From contig NC_088102.1 of NCBI RefSeq assembly GCF_036370855.1, positions 70,441,601-70,505,600 of the forward strand: DNA of 64,000 nt. Direction: 5' to 3'. The notes beneath the pieces were generated by a model. It worked only from the letters and a program-made list of their open reading frames with translations, did not search any database and was not told the origin of the DNA. Position 1 is the first letter of the stretch. Every line of letters starts with the position of its first letter. Below, one piece after another: positions 1 to 12,900 of the stretch. The position numbers and the translations under genes were made by a program. The DNA is from Dromaius novaehollandiae. Lineage: Eukaryota > Chordata > Aves > Casuariiformes > Dromaiidae.

Positions 1-68
1 AGAGGCCGCTAACGGCGCCTAACGGCCCGGGGCGCGAGGGAAGGCGCGGGGGGGGGGGGGGGGGGCAC

Positions 69-217
69 CTGCTGAACATCCTGGCCGCCTCCTCGCGGAT
101 CTCGCGCAGCCAGACCAGGTCGGTGTCGTCCACCTGCCGCAGGAACTCCGCCAGCCGCCAGTTACACAGCGCCGGCAGCTGCGCCGGGCCCGTTGCCGCC
201 GCCACCGCCGCCGCCAT
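69..217 (-). CDS. INCENP: INCENP-type gene, first coding exon only (runs off left edge)
   Basis: On the minus strand an ATG at 217 opens 49 codons plus two bases, ending at an AG|GT donor at position 69. The translation is an alanine-rich start followed by a helix with the core DLVWLREIREEAARMF. This matches the INCENP N-terminal helix, which in the family forms a three-helix bundle with Survivin and Borealin and targets the chromosomal passenger complex to centromeres (human core DLVWLEEIQEEAERMF). The exon ends in the same codon phase (two bases of a split codon) as the first exon of the plus-strand INCENP gene 760 bp away, so the two exons are homologous. This copy is closer to human INCENP than the plus-strand one. 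The donor continues GTGCCC into a long C run, which is weak. The rest of the gene lies outside the window, so it could be a full gene or a remnant. Confidence 0.8.
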
Positions 218-970
218 CGCCTCAGCCACGGCTCCTCGCCCCGGCCCCAACCGCCCTCCCGCCCGCGCGGCCCCGCCTTCCCGCCGCGCCGCGCGCCTGG
301 AATTCAAACCTAACGCTCGCCCGCCGCCCCGCTGGCGTCACCGCCCCGCCGGCCTATCGCCTGCGAGCCGCCCCGAGCCCGCCCTTCCCATTGGCCGGCG
401 GGCGGCACCAGAGCGCTCAAAATCTGGGCCCTTCTGGGCGCCGGCATCTGTGGTTGTGGAAGACTCCGCTAAGGAGGCGGGGGCTGATCAGACAGGGGAG
501 GTGATTGGGTGGCGTGGTTTTAAAGGGAAGGGGGAGTGATGGGCAGAGGCGGCCGCCAATAAGCGACGCTCCCGGGCGGGGGCGCGCGCTCTGATTGGCG
601 CGGGCCGTGATGACCTCAGGGTGGAGGTGGGCTGGGGAGGGCCGCGTGTGCGCGCGCGAGGGCGCTGTGTGGTGAGGCGGGCGCTTTGTCTGGGCGGCGT
701 CTCTATGGTGTGGGCGGCCCGGTGGGGCGGTGTCGCCTCGGGGAGGGACGGTTGTGTCCCGGGGACCTCCCACACCGGGGGGGGGGGAGCTGGGGGGCTG
801 CCCCATGGCGGGGGAGGGCCTGGGGGTGAGGGTGTGGGGCTCCCCAGCCTCGAGGCTGGGCGCCTTGGCCCTGCCCTCGCGCCCAGCCCTGGGGAGGGGG
901 GCAGAGGGGGCCTTCTGGGGGGGGGGGGGTGCAGGGTGCCATCCCCCCCGTGCGCCCCGCTGTGCTTCAG
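218..970. promoter_or_regulatory. Bidirectional CpG-island promoter between two INCENP-type genes
   Basis: The 760 bp between the two divergent ATGs is CpG-rich. It holds four CCAAT boxes (ATTGG at 390-394, 504-508 and 594-598; CCAAT at 556-560), a TTTGAA element on the minus strand (TTCAAA at 303-308) resembling a cell-cycle homology region, and a CRE-like TGACCTCA at 611-618. Multiple NF-Y boxes plus a CHR are typical of G2/M genes, which fits INCENP. A plausible untranslated first exon of the plus-strand gene ends at a TGTG|GTGAGG donor near 671 and joins an acceptor at 970. No TATA box was seen. Transcription start sites are inferred. Confidence 0.6.
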
Positions 971-977
971 GCAGGCC

Positions 978-3900
978 ATGGCGGAGGCCGAGGGTCCCAC
1001 GCGGCTGCTGGAGGTGTGCGGGCAGAGGCTCTCCAGGTTCCTCCGCGACGCTAAGCACAAGCACCTGGCGTGGCTGCGGGAGGTCGAGGAGCAGGGCATG
1101 AGGCTCCTGGATAGGTAGGCCGCCCCCTGAGGAGGCCTCCCGTCCTCCCCCCACCGTGGGATGCTCTCTGGTGTCAGCACCTTCAGCCCCCGCGAGCCCA
1201 ATCCACGTGCACTGATGGCCTGGGCCTCATGTGAGGCCCCACAGGCGCTGGCTTTCAAGTGACTTAGCATAGCTGTGTGTTGCACACCTTGTTTTGGACG
1301 TTGTTGCACCTCCTTCACTCCCTTCTCACCCAACCGGCCTCACTGGGTGACTGTTACTCCGCACATAGCGTGCTTGGCAGGTGGGGAGCAAGGGGAAGGC
1401 CATCTCGTCTTTCTGCCTCTGTGTGCCCAACAGCAACTTTGGGGCCGAGCCTGAATTAGTGCCCAAAACGCCGTCGCAGAGGAGGCGTCCCAAGAAAAGG
1501 CAGTCTTGCTCTCTCAAAGATGAAAATAGGGAGCCGACCAGGAGGAGGTAGGTGGGTCAGCTCACGTTCTGGCTCTGCTGTGTGCCCATAACCTTCAGCA
1601 AGCAGGAAATGAAAAGTAAATTTTAAATTTAAGGGTGAAACAAAATTGAGTGGTAACTCTCCGCACCCCCTCCCAAAAGCCAGTACAATTTCCTGAGTTA
1701 GTAAATATACTTAATAGGGCATGTCTAGTTCAAAAATAGGTCAACTCTGTTTCTTGTGAATGTTTGGAAGACAGTGACTTGGTTTCCTTCACTTCTGTTT
1801 TTGTTTGTTTTTCTGATTAGAAACAATAATAAATATTTGGCTTTATTTTCTTATTTGTTTGGGGTTTTTCTGGTTGGTTTGTTTGCTTACTTGATTCTTC
1901 AGCACACCTGCTGGCCTGAGGTTGCCTCTGGTGCTCACACCATGAATCTTATATTGGTGTCAGAGAACCGGAGACCGGGACTCGTTGCGTATTAAGTGCA
2001 AAAATGCCATGCCCACTCCATCGTATCAGTCACTAGAAAGCAAGCTAAAACTTACTATATAGAAGACCTATATATAGGGGTGAGGGAACCTCTCCCTCCC
2101 AAGGACAGTTGTCTGCAAATGGATGCAAAGGCAAAATGATGCTGGCAGAATTTGATTGCAGCTATAGGCAGGTATGGCTTTGGTGCTAACTAACTTGCCT
2201 GATGTCACTGCTTTGTGGCAGCTGGCTGTGTGTCTGCTCATCTCGGTGTCAGTGGCGCGGTAGTTAAGGTAACCTTCCCTTCAGAGAAACGTGTGCTGCG
2301 ATCTGAGAGCAGACATGCAGACAATAGCTGTAACAGGACCAAAACCCCCTGATTTGACAGGCAGTAGTGAACTGTTTGTGCGTTAAGGCACTTGGATGTT
2401 GATAACCATGGTGAAAAACCCACAGGAGTTGGGCAGGAAGGGTTAGAACTGAAAGATTGTCAGAAACAAGACATGGAGGATGGAGAGAAGAGCAAGAATA
2501 GTAAGGAAGCGTGGGAAGTTCATGCGTGTGTGTGGTTAAGGAGGGCAGGAGAGGAAAACATTGATGATCTAAATGGGGAGAGCTCTTAAAACATCCTGTT
2601 AGTTTCCAAGTCAAATGTAGCAGCTGGATTGCTCCCGGAAAGGAGACACATCTTCCATGTGTTTGTCCTCTTTTAAAATTAGTTTTGCAACGAACCTCCT
2701 CCTGATAGGACAAGATGTCTAAAAGGATGGTGATCACTCACCAACAGGAAGTTCATACAGAAGTTCAGCACTTTGCTATATCCTGCAGGGTCAGGCCATT
2801 GTTATTTCCCTTGCTCTGTTTTGCTCAGTATGTTGGGGTTTTTTTGTTTTAAGTCCATTTCTTCATGCACTTTTAATTTCAGATTTCCCAATTAAGTCAC
2901 TCCTTTTTGCTAGAGGTCAGAATGGGAAATTTAAGAGACCAAGACTGAACTGAGGGCAGAGAGTATCAGCTTGCATATTGGTTGCAGGACAAATCACTGC
3001 TCCTTGGTGGTCTTCCACGTTAATTGAGCTTGAGGTTATGACACAGTGCGTTTTCTTAGCCGTGTTTTCTACCTCACGTGCGCTTTCATGTCAGCTCTCC
3101 ATCGTGGTTTTTTTTCCTCTCTGATCTCCCCCCTTTATGTAGCTGTCACTAAGTCTGCTTGGCATTGGAGGCTTTCTCTCTCTTGAGTGCGCCAAAATTG
3201 TCCTTTGGTTTTTGGATTTGTCCAGCTGATCAAGTGCGTGGCTCTGTCCTCTTTTGTCGAGTCACTTAGTGCGGGAGAGCAGGATTTCATTGCCAGAGTT
3301 CCCCAAGCCCCTACGCAGTTGATCAGGATTAGCTGAAGCGACAGAGCTAGAGACAGTTACTGAGCCTGATATTTTTTCCCCCTTAAATTAAGATAACTTA
3401 AGAAACTTATTAGAGAGTCCTAACTCTACATGTACACTTTTGCTGTTGTCTTCTGGATCGGGCTGTCAGATACTGCGTGTATTGTGGCATCGCTGTTTCC
3501 CAAGCTGTTTGCAAGCTCTGCGTGAGAGCTGTGAATGTTTTCTCAGCGTTTGGGCCCCTGCTTCCCCGGTGCTTATCTGTTTTACCAGCCTGCTAGAGAG
3601 CAGGATAGCCTGCTGTTCCTGGGGGAGATCTACAGGGGAGACTTCCACATAAAATTGGTTGTGGGAGACTGAGATATATAAGTGTTCCTGGGAATCTTCA
3701 ATCCAAAATCCCTTCCTGTGTGGATGTGATGTGTGTACTTTGCTCAGGGCGAACAGGGTGGGTTCAGTTGTGCCAGTCTGAGTTTACTGTCCCCTAATGT
3801 CAGCCCCGGCTGGGGGTCACTGCGCAGAGCAGTGAGTGTCCTGGTGCCTCAGCACTGGGGTTCATGTCCGTGTGATGCAACCTTTATTTGTGAGTAAATC

Positions 3901-6900
3901 TATAATGGCAGGCTGATAGCTGACGTGGTTGCAGTGAGACTACATGTCCTATGGTGCAGAGTGGGAACATCAAGTAAAAACATCTCGCAGGCTGTGGGGA
4001 GCAGTAATTTCTAAATTGCCCCAGCTAAACGTGCCAGAGCACATCTGGGAGCTCTCAAGGTTGAGCTCCTGCATTTAACCGGTGATGAAAGAGGAGCTGT
4101 GAGGGGGAGTGGTGGAGGGAGGAAGCCAGTAGGCTCACTTTGAAATTTGTCTGCTTTTTGCTCTAAAATCATTTGGGAGTGGGAGACTTCTGTATCACTT
4201 GATAATTTAACTGTTTTTATCTAAGGTTGTCCAGAAGGAGAAGCAGTATCAAGCTAGCGTCTTCCAAGCCAGGTTCTCAAAGACGCCGCAGCAAAGAGCA
4301 GCCCCAGACCCCCGGCACTCTGGGGGAAGAGGTGTCTGCACCCGACCCTGTGGTAAGGTCTCAGCCCAGTGTTAAAACGGAGCTTCCAGCACTGCCGGTG
4401 ACACTGACTGGGAAATGGCCAGCTGAAGGGCAAGTTCCAGCGGCAAAAAAGGATTTTAACAGCTGCCCTCAGGTGGAGTTAGGGAAGGGAGATGGCGCCT
4501 GTAAGGCTGTCGCGGGGGAGCAGTTGCCCAAAGGGGCTGGAGTTGCTGAGCTGCCTGCTGTGTCATCTGTCAGTGTGGTCCTTGGTGGCCAGAGAGCAGG
4601 GGAGGGGGAAGAGACCCCCAAAAGAACAAGTACCTCCACTCCCAAGGCTGCTAGAAATGGAGATCCCGCCGCAGACCAAGGCGATCGGTCTCCTCAAGGC
4701 CTAGAAAAAGTGCTTTTCCAGGACTCCGACAGCAAAATGACCGCAATGAGAGCCAAAGCACGCCGCTGCTCTGGACGCCGAAGCTTTGTGGGTGGCCCCC
4801 ATAAAAGCCGTAGGGCCTCCTTGGCAGAAAAGTACTCACTGGCCAGCAAAAGAGAGAGCATGATCCGGAGGTCTATCAGCAGGGCCATTTCAAAGAAGGC
4901 AGCAACTCGAGAATCGTCCTCTGCCTCCAGCAGAGTGAGCTGTAAGTTCCTTTCAGTTGTCGAGTATTTTTTGTTTGGCTAAATCGGCTTTTCATCTTTG
5001 ATGTGGGGAGTAGGCAGCAGTGGAGCTGCTCATCTGTGTTAACATCACTGGCTCCTGGTGGTCTTAGCAAGAGGCCTCATGGCTTCTACCTGGTTAGGGA
5101 GCAATCTTCAGGTCCTTGCTTGGTGTCAGACCAAGTCTCAGGCTACGCTTCCACCCAGTGAGATTTGGCGGAAGTTGGCAAAGGAGCTTAAATGGTTTTC
5201 TGGATGGAGATGGAAGAGTAATGGGACTGAGAACCAAAGGGCACAGTCATCTGAGGAAACGAGATTCAGAAATCCATACCCCCTGCCCTCACCGCTCCTT
5301 GGGAGGTTTTGCTGTTTGGACTCTCTGAAATCATTGCTTCTGAAGACAGCCTGGCTTCTAATAGAGCACTAATGCCTTTGGTATTTAGTTTTGTCAGCTT
5401 TGAGTCACACTGCATGTAGGCATTTGTTATAACAGTTTCAGCTAAGTGGTGTTATGGGAGGGGGGGGGGAATGAAATCAGCCCAAATCCACCAAACCTCT
5501 GCATAAAGCTGTGTAGGGAGGCAGAAGCTGAAGTCAGCTGTCTTTGAAATGGTGTCTGTGTGACACAGGCATGAGCATGTTTGTGTAGCTGGAGCAGTCT
5601 GCAGACAGAGGAGGTGCTTTTTTCGGTTCTCTGCCTTCCCAGCCTACAGCAGTTTGACAGTGGCACCTGCGGGAGGGTGGCAGGGCTGGTGTGGAAAGCT
5701 GGGATGAGCAATCGGTGTGTTCCCTGGAAGGAGAGCCTGCACAGAGACCCAGGCTCTGAGCTCTACCGCACGCGAGCTGCTGCTGTTGGGAAGCCTCAGA
5801 TTGAAATTCCCAAGTTAATTAATGTTGCGTGTGCTTTTCTCCCCCAGGTCAAAGCTCTGTGGAGGTGTTTGTGGAAGATGAGGTGACCAGCAGCGTGAGG
5901 TGAGGTTACCCTGCAAAGCAGGCAGAAAGAAGTCACAGAAAACCCTGCAAGGAAACTATATGGGTCACTCCTATGTTACAGATCTGGGATTGGTGTTATA
6001 ACTGACTGTTTTGGGTGATGGTGTCACTTGGGGTTGGTCGATATTTCAAAGCTTGCATTGTTCAGGCCCAGCCCTTCCTTGTTCAGAGTACAGTGAGGTT
6101 GATCACTGCGGAGTGCAGCCCTATGCCAGAAAGCCTGCGAGGCTGATAGAAATGGCTGTGCCTGGTATTGGTGTTCGAGGTTAGTCAGCCTGTGGTCTGA
6201 CTTGGACAGGTAAAACTCTCTGTGTGAGGCTCATGGCGCTTCCTTTTTGCCTACTGTATGGAAGCCCTGCAGAAGGGGACAAAACTCACTCGTGTATTGC
6301 TCAGCCATGCAAAGTAATGGTCCATCAGAAGAATTTACTGGCTGAAACGCGCTTGTGCCTCTCTGGATATACTTATCTGCACTTCCTTGACTCCAGTGTG
6401 CTAGCTGCATCATGCTTTTATTACCTGTAACTCACTCTTCTGATTGCTGTCCTCATAGAGATGCCCCAAGGACAAAGTATAATGTTTCTTCTGCTTCAGA
6501 GAGAGTTGAAATAATTAAAATGGCCCTTCTTTTTACAGACCTGGACAGGAACTGAGCCCCCACAGTGAAAAGGTAAGTCTGTGTTGGGCTCTCGAGCAGC
6601 TCACCTACTGTCCGTGCATCTCCTTGCCTGCCAGCTCCTGAGTTAACGCCTTTTGCTGAGCAGTTGGATGCATTGCCATGGAAGCGGAAAATGCGGTCGA
6701 AGGATTATTCTGTCACAGCTCGTCACGTTAAATAAAGGCACTGCTGAGATGGACGGCGCTTGCCCCTCTCCCACGTGGAAAGCTAGTTCAACCCGCTAGC
6801 TGCCTGGCTCCTGGAGGGCAGAGACCTTTTGTACCTTGATAGGGCTGCTTAAAGATGGGCTGTTTGGAGGAGTTTGGCCAGGTTTCCAGGCTTTAGTGTG

Positions 6901-9900
6901 CTTTTGCCTGTCAGCTGGGTATGGTGATTGGTTGTGTGTGTATTCTTATCTTGGCTGGTTTGAGCTACAACACTCAAGAGGACAGTTCAAGTTCACGTGC
7001 TTTGCTTGGCCAGTGAGGCTACACGCACGACAAGCTAGTGTAAATCAGTGGTGCTACCAAGACAAAGAAACCCATCCCCTCCTTTGAGCTGTCAGAAACA
7101 TCTTGAACTAGCTGAGGTGAAAATTAACCCCGCAGAGGCTGGCTCTGCCCCAGATCAGCTCCCTGGTGCAGTTAAAAGCGCCGGGGGCGGTGGGAATGGG
7201 CAGGTGGTGGTAGCTGACATCCGCTTGGCAAGTAACGGAAAGCGTGGACTGTGTACGCACACAAGCAGCCTGGTAACACAGTAGGATGCTGTGCTGCAGT
7301 GACCTTGTTCTTTGTACTGCTGTGGATGTTCCTGAGGGGTATCTGAAGTTCCTGATGGTGTCATAACCTGAGATGCTGCGAAGGGACTTATCTTTCTTTC
7401 AAGACTCAAATATCTGTAGTTTGAAAATCACTGTCTCCAAGATGTGTAGAAGCGGCCTGTCACCCTTGAGGCACTTTGACTTCAGAATCCAGGTTGAGCA
7501 AAGTGAAGTATCCTGCTCTGTGCGAGACGTGCTGAGCAAATGTCTTCTTTCCTGCAGAGGCTGGTGCTTTATGAGCAGACCTCTGTCACTGAAGTGAGTC
7601 AGCCAGCTGACAGATAGGCAGCACAGCTCTGAGGGGAGCAGTCCCTGGCCTAGCAGCAGGATTATGGTCAGATGTGACTGGCTTTTTCAGGGCAGCAAGG
7701 TCCATGGTAGCCTTGTTCCTTTGGAGGAGCCATGCTAAAAGAATACCTGTTTCCTTCTCCTGCAGACTCTTCAAAACCTTCTTGCTTCAAGCAAAAGTAT
7801 GCAAGCTGCCAGCCCTGCTGCACAGCACTTGTCTCCCCCTGAGCAGCAAACAGGGAAAAATGAAGGTAATGTTGAGTTGAGTTGGTTTTGCTTTCCTTTC
7901 ATGAAGCCACATGCATACAGGCTGCAGGGTCAACATGAAGATTTGGGGAAAATCGGGGACTTGTGTGGAAACAAAACTACCTCTGAGCAGTCAAGGTTAT
8001 TTTTCAGAGAAACTTGATCTCCAGAGAGCATGAAACCTATGCTATTAGATCAAGCAAGGACCTCTTGTAAATATTTCCAAGCCTCGAGATAATGCTTTCT
8101 AGTCAGACATCAATGTGCATAATGAATGAGTGGGGGCGTTTTTAAAGATGATTACTGGTAGACTTGAAGTCTTCCGGGTAGCTGAATGTTGTGTTACAGC
8201 ACCTTGACATCTCTCTCCTCCTTGAATTCACATCATGTAAGGGGTTACAGGTCCTCTTGATTTGATGTCCCTCAAAGCAAAGAGGTAGAGATCTTCCAGC
8301 TTTTTGTTTATTTCCTATGGAAATTGCATAATCCCTTAAGAAGCTGTAGTTGGAGTAGAGGAAAGAGTAGCTAGTCTTTTTGGTGAGACAAGTTGTGCCT
8401 GTTCAGAAGGATGTGTGCAAGGTCCATACACAGCACTGGCATACAAGGTAGTCCTCTGGGTTTCTTCTTTCCCACTACAGTTTCATTCAGTGGGGCTCTC
8501 AGCACACGAGAGCTGGAGATGAGAGTCAGACCCTTGCTGCAGGATGCCTTGCATATGGTGCTAGCTACTTTTTTTGTTCCCCGCAGGAAGCTGTGTAAAT
8601 ACAAATATCGAACCCGAGAAGGAGAACCAGGAGCAACCCTACAGTGCCGAGTTCCAGGAGAAGCCCTCACGCATCTGGTATGAGGCGTTTGCAGGGAGAA
8701 GGAATGGGCTGGATTGATCTGGAAAGACTTAGGCCTGGCCTTCTAAGTAACTTGGTTGAAAGCTTTGCGTTTTATTTGGGTTTTTTTTTGTTTTTTCCTC
8801 CATGTAGTTTTTGAAATCTACTTTGGTCAAATCTTAGTAGTGTTTCGGGACTTCCTTATGGCTTCTTGAGCCTTGTTCAGGACTAGGACTCAGATCTGGC
8901 TTGGAGAGCAGACGCCTCAGGTTATGCACAAAGCAGCAAAGTTGACTAAGATAGTACTGTTAACACACAGCTTAGATGTGATTCTCTGGGTGGTACTTAA
9001 AGGGGTGGTACGGGAGTAGTTTTAGAAGGCAACACCAGCAGGTGACTAATCTGTTTATTTTTATGTGGTGCAAGTGTCTGGAATACCTGGCTTCCTCACT
9101 GCATGTGTTATGGGTGTTTTATGTGAGATTTCAGCTACTTTTAGCTTTGTCCTCAATCTCTCCTCTTCGGTTTTGCCGGGGTGAATTTGCTGCAGATGGT
9201 GGGTGGGAAGGGGAGTAGCAGTAACCCCTGTTCTCACGTGGGGAAAGTATTTGCTCAGGCTGGTGGCGGCCACCTAACGTGCCTCTTGCTAATGCCATCA
9301 GGACAAGAAGCTGTAAGCAAGCGATGGGCATTATGTGGGACAGGCAGCAGCCAGGGGGTCGTGCCCTTTCCCCTTTGGAGGACAAGCCCGTGAATTCTGC
9401 AAACCAGGCTGCAGCTTCTGCCTCTCCAGCTAGCAAGGTGAGCGGGTGCCATAGTCCTCCTTCGCCACCCTTTCCCTGGCAGGTGCTGACTTCCCTCTGT
9501 CCTCTCCCCTTAGGTTGTTCGCCCGTTGAAAAACTTCTTGCAGGCTGTGCAGAGAAACCAGCTACTCGCAAGCCCGGGGTCCACAGGACGTGGGGGTGTC
9601 ATAAGGAATTTCATCAAGCGCAACACTCCCACCCGACCTGATGTTAAGGTGCATCAGAGTCCCACCTTCCCTTGCAGGGCTGGAGGGGGGGCAGGTGTCA
9701 AGTTTTGGGGAGTGGCGGGGGGGGTGCTGGTATTGCTTCCAAAGCCTCAGTCGTTTTTGCAAGTGTGTTGTTTCTTTAATTTATTTATTTTCCTTCTTTG
9801 CTCTTGCTCTCCACAGGGAGACTTTGTTGTAAGTAAAGATACCCTTAACCATGGGGGCTGGAAAATTGCAGTGGCTGTACTTCTTGTATCACAGGCACTG

Positions 9901-12900
9901 GTAGCTCTTCCCCCTTGCACTGGCATCCCTGGAGCCCTCCTGTCCTCTCCCCAAGGATGTAAACTGGCCAGGCCGGTGGTGAGGTGGCAGGATCTCTTTG
10001 CAGGTGTTCTGCTGGGACTGGGAACTGCTAAGAAACCTTTTGGCCTTTAAGCACAAAGCTATTTGGGCACCTTCTCCTCCTGTTCTCCCCGCTGCTGGTA
10101 TAGGTAGCACTGTCCCACCCAGGAAACGTTTGCTGCGGATCATCCGCTGCAGCGGTGTGCTGGCTCATTTCCTTGCCTGAACAGCTCCTCTGTAGCAGGT
10201 GACGCTGAAGGGCTGAGGTGTTCCCCTCCCAAACCAGGTGACTCTTCTGCTCTAGGCAGATGGTGTGGTTGGATAAGCACTGTTGCCAGACCTGCACTGT
10301 CTCTCCCCTAATATTCACTTCCCATTCCAGCGAGCGGGTGACCACAGCTCTGACAGCAACTTTTGTTTAGCAGGCTGCCGAGCCTCTAGCTGCCTGTGCG
10401 CGAGCAGCCTGGGGGTAGAAACAGGCCTCAGCAGTTGGTATAATCTGAACTCGTCTCCCTCCAGGAGAGGGAGCGGCAGAGGCTGGAAAGCCTCAGGAAG
10501 AAGCAGGAGGCTGAGGAACAGAGGAAAAAGAAAGTGGAGGAGGAAAAGAGACGGCGGCAGGCAGAAATGAAACAGTGAGTGGGGTCTCTTACCTCCTGCT
10601 CCTTCCCTGGGTTAGCACAGAATTGTTTTGGAGGCCTTTCCTGCCAAGGCAGACAGCATTCTAGTACTGTCGTCTTTGCCTCCCACTTGGAAGGACCGTT
10701 CTGCAAGTGATGTTCCCTGGGCGCTGCTGCTCATGGCTTGCTGCCAAAAGAACTGCATCGGTGCAAAGCACCTGCTGGTGTCTGGTGAACTTAGTCCAGA
10801 TGTGAGCTTAGGCTAAGCTCAATCAAAGCAAGTCAAGCAAAGTAATAGTTTCCACATGGTACTGGAAAGCTACCGTGCTGGAGAATGAGCCATGAGCCCC
10901 AGTTACCACGGCAGGTCCTTGTGCCCTGCATCATCCTCTGTGCCAGAGCAGACAAAGCTAAGAGGCCTCTCCTGTGCCTGTACTGCCCAGGAAGAGGGAA
11001 GAGCGTCTAAGGAAGGCGCTGCAGGCTCGGGAGCGGGTGGAACAAATGGAAGAAGAGAAGAAAAAGCGGATGGAACAGAAGATTTTACAGAATGACGAAA
11101 AGGTAAGAAGTCTGACCAAGCTTCGGATCAGTCAGGACAATGACATCTCCTCCTGGTGAGCTCTGAGACCGAGAGGGTGCAAATGGGCCACTGGTTTGTC
11201 ACAAGCGTAATAAGCACAAGCACGGGGTTGCTGCTGACGGTGACTAATCCGGTGGTGGGTTAGCCTGCGTCTAAAACAGACTCTTGAAATTCTCTGCTCG
11301 ATAAGAGGAGGCTATATGTTCTCAAACCTCTGCAGTGGCTCTAAATATTCCTGTTCTGGCATGCAGCGTTCATGCTGCTCTGCATTCGAGGAATGTGGCA
11401 GCATCCCTCGCCTGTGTGTCCCGTGAACAGGCACTGCAGGTGAGGCAGCGTTATTGGGCACCGAAGCGCTTGGAGCGAGTCGTTCACGCAAAGCGATTGC
11501 CACGCAGCGAGGCCGCAGTGCTCGCAGAGGCTTGCAGAAACGTGGCAGGAAAGAACAGCTACTAGGCAGCTAAGGGATGCTCCTGACTGTTAAGATGGCT
11601 GTGTGTGGGTTTGTATCGTGTTTCCTTTTAAAGCCTTGCCTTGCCCTGTTTTGAGGGCAGGTAAAAGCTGTAGAGTATATTAGGATCAACCATTGCTGGC
11701 TGCGTGTGGACGAGGTCTGCCACTGCTTTTGTCCGCCAGTGCAGCTTCTCCAGGACTGAGGGAGGCTGTGACTGGCCTGAAGTCCTGGTGGCAGCTTGAA
11801 ACACTGGTGTTGGCTCAAGGCAGAGGGAGCAGGCCCTCGGGAGGAGGATGGTGTCTGCTTGCCCATCCCTTTCAAAGGAAGGACCAGAATTGATGAGCTT
11901 CAGAGCTTTTCCTTGTTTTGGGAATTGACTGAAGTGACCTTTGGAAGGGTCAGCCTTAGAAAGTGAAGGAACCAGTGCTCCTTTCAACCTTTCCCAAAAG
12001 CTGAGCAGTCAAAAAGTACACACAGCCCTGGCTAATCCACTGCCGTGCGTGTACTAACGCTTTTACTGGCACAGACAGCTCAGATAAAGGAGCCTTGTCT
12101 CTGACTCAGCCAGCTTTTGTATTCCTCATTCATAGTGCAGCTTAATTCAGTCAGTAGAGAGCAGCACTGCAGGCAAAATGGAAACGAGTGGTTTTGCTAG
12201 ATCCCCCTGTTCTGCAGAGAATCGCTTACAAGGTTGCAGCATGTATTTTGGGGCTGTGTAATCATCTCCGTGCTCTTTCCCCCAGTCGCTCCAGGTGATG
12301 GGCTCCTCTTCAGGTGACCTGTAGTCAGTGGTGGACTTGTTGCACAAGGCTAAATGCAATGGCTGTATGCCTTTTGGTGGGTGATGGGTTCTCAGTCCGA
12401 TTAAGACCTGATTAAGGCCACAGGCCTCACACTTTATAAGATCTCCCGGTTGTCCCCTGTGGAAAAGGCTGCGACATGTGTCCACGGGGGGCTGTGGAGC
12501 AGAGCTGCGTGCCTTTCTCAGGTGCGCCTCTCGCAAGTGCGGGAAGAGAAAGCGGTGGAGGAAAGGAGCAAGAAAAAACTATCAAAGAAGGCCGGAGAAG
12601 CTGATGCACGGAAGCAGACGGCACTGAAGATGGTAAGGGCAACGCAGAGTCCCTCCTGCATGCAGAAAAGGGAAGGAGAAGCAGGGAACCCATGCGCTGT
12701 CCTGCTTTGTGGGAGGAGGACGGACCGCTGTCAGGAGTTGCAGGGATTTGGGGGAAGGAGAGCATCAGTGATGCAAGATTTCTGTCTAGCAAGTTGGGTG
12801 ATGGGGTTGCGTGCAAAGGTAGCTGTGGGGGCAGAAGGGGAAGGCTGCCCAACTGGTGGACAGCCATGAAAGGTAAGGATGGGCCATTACAAATATTCCC

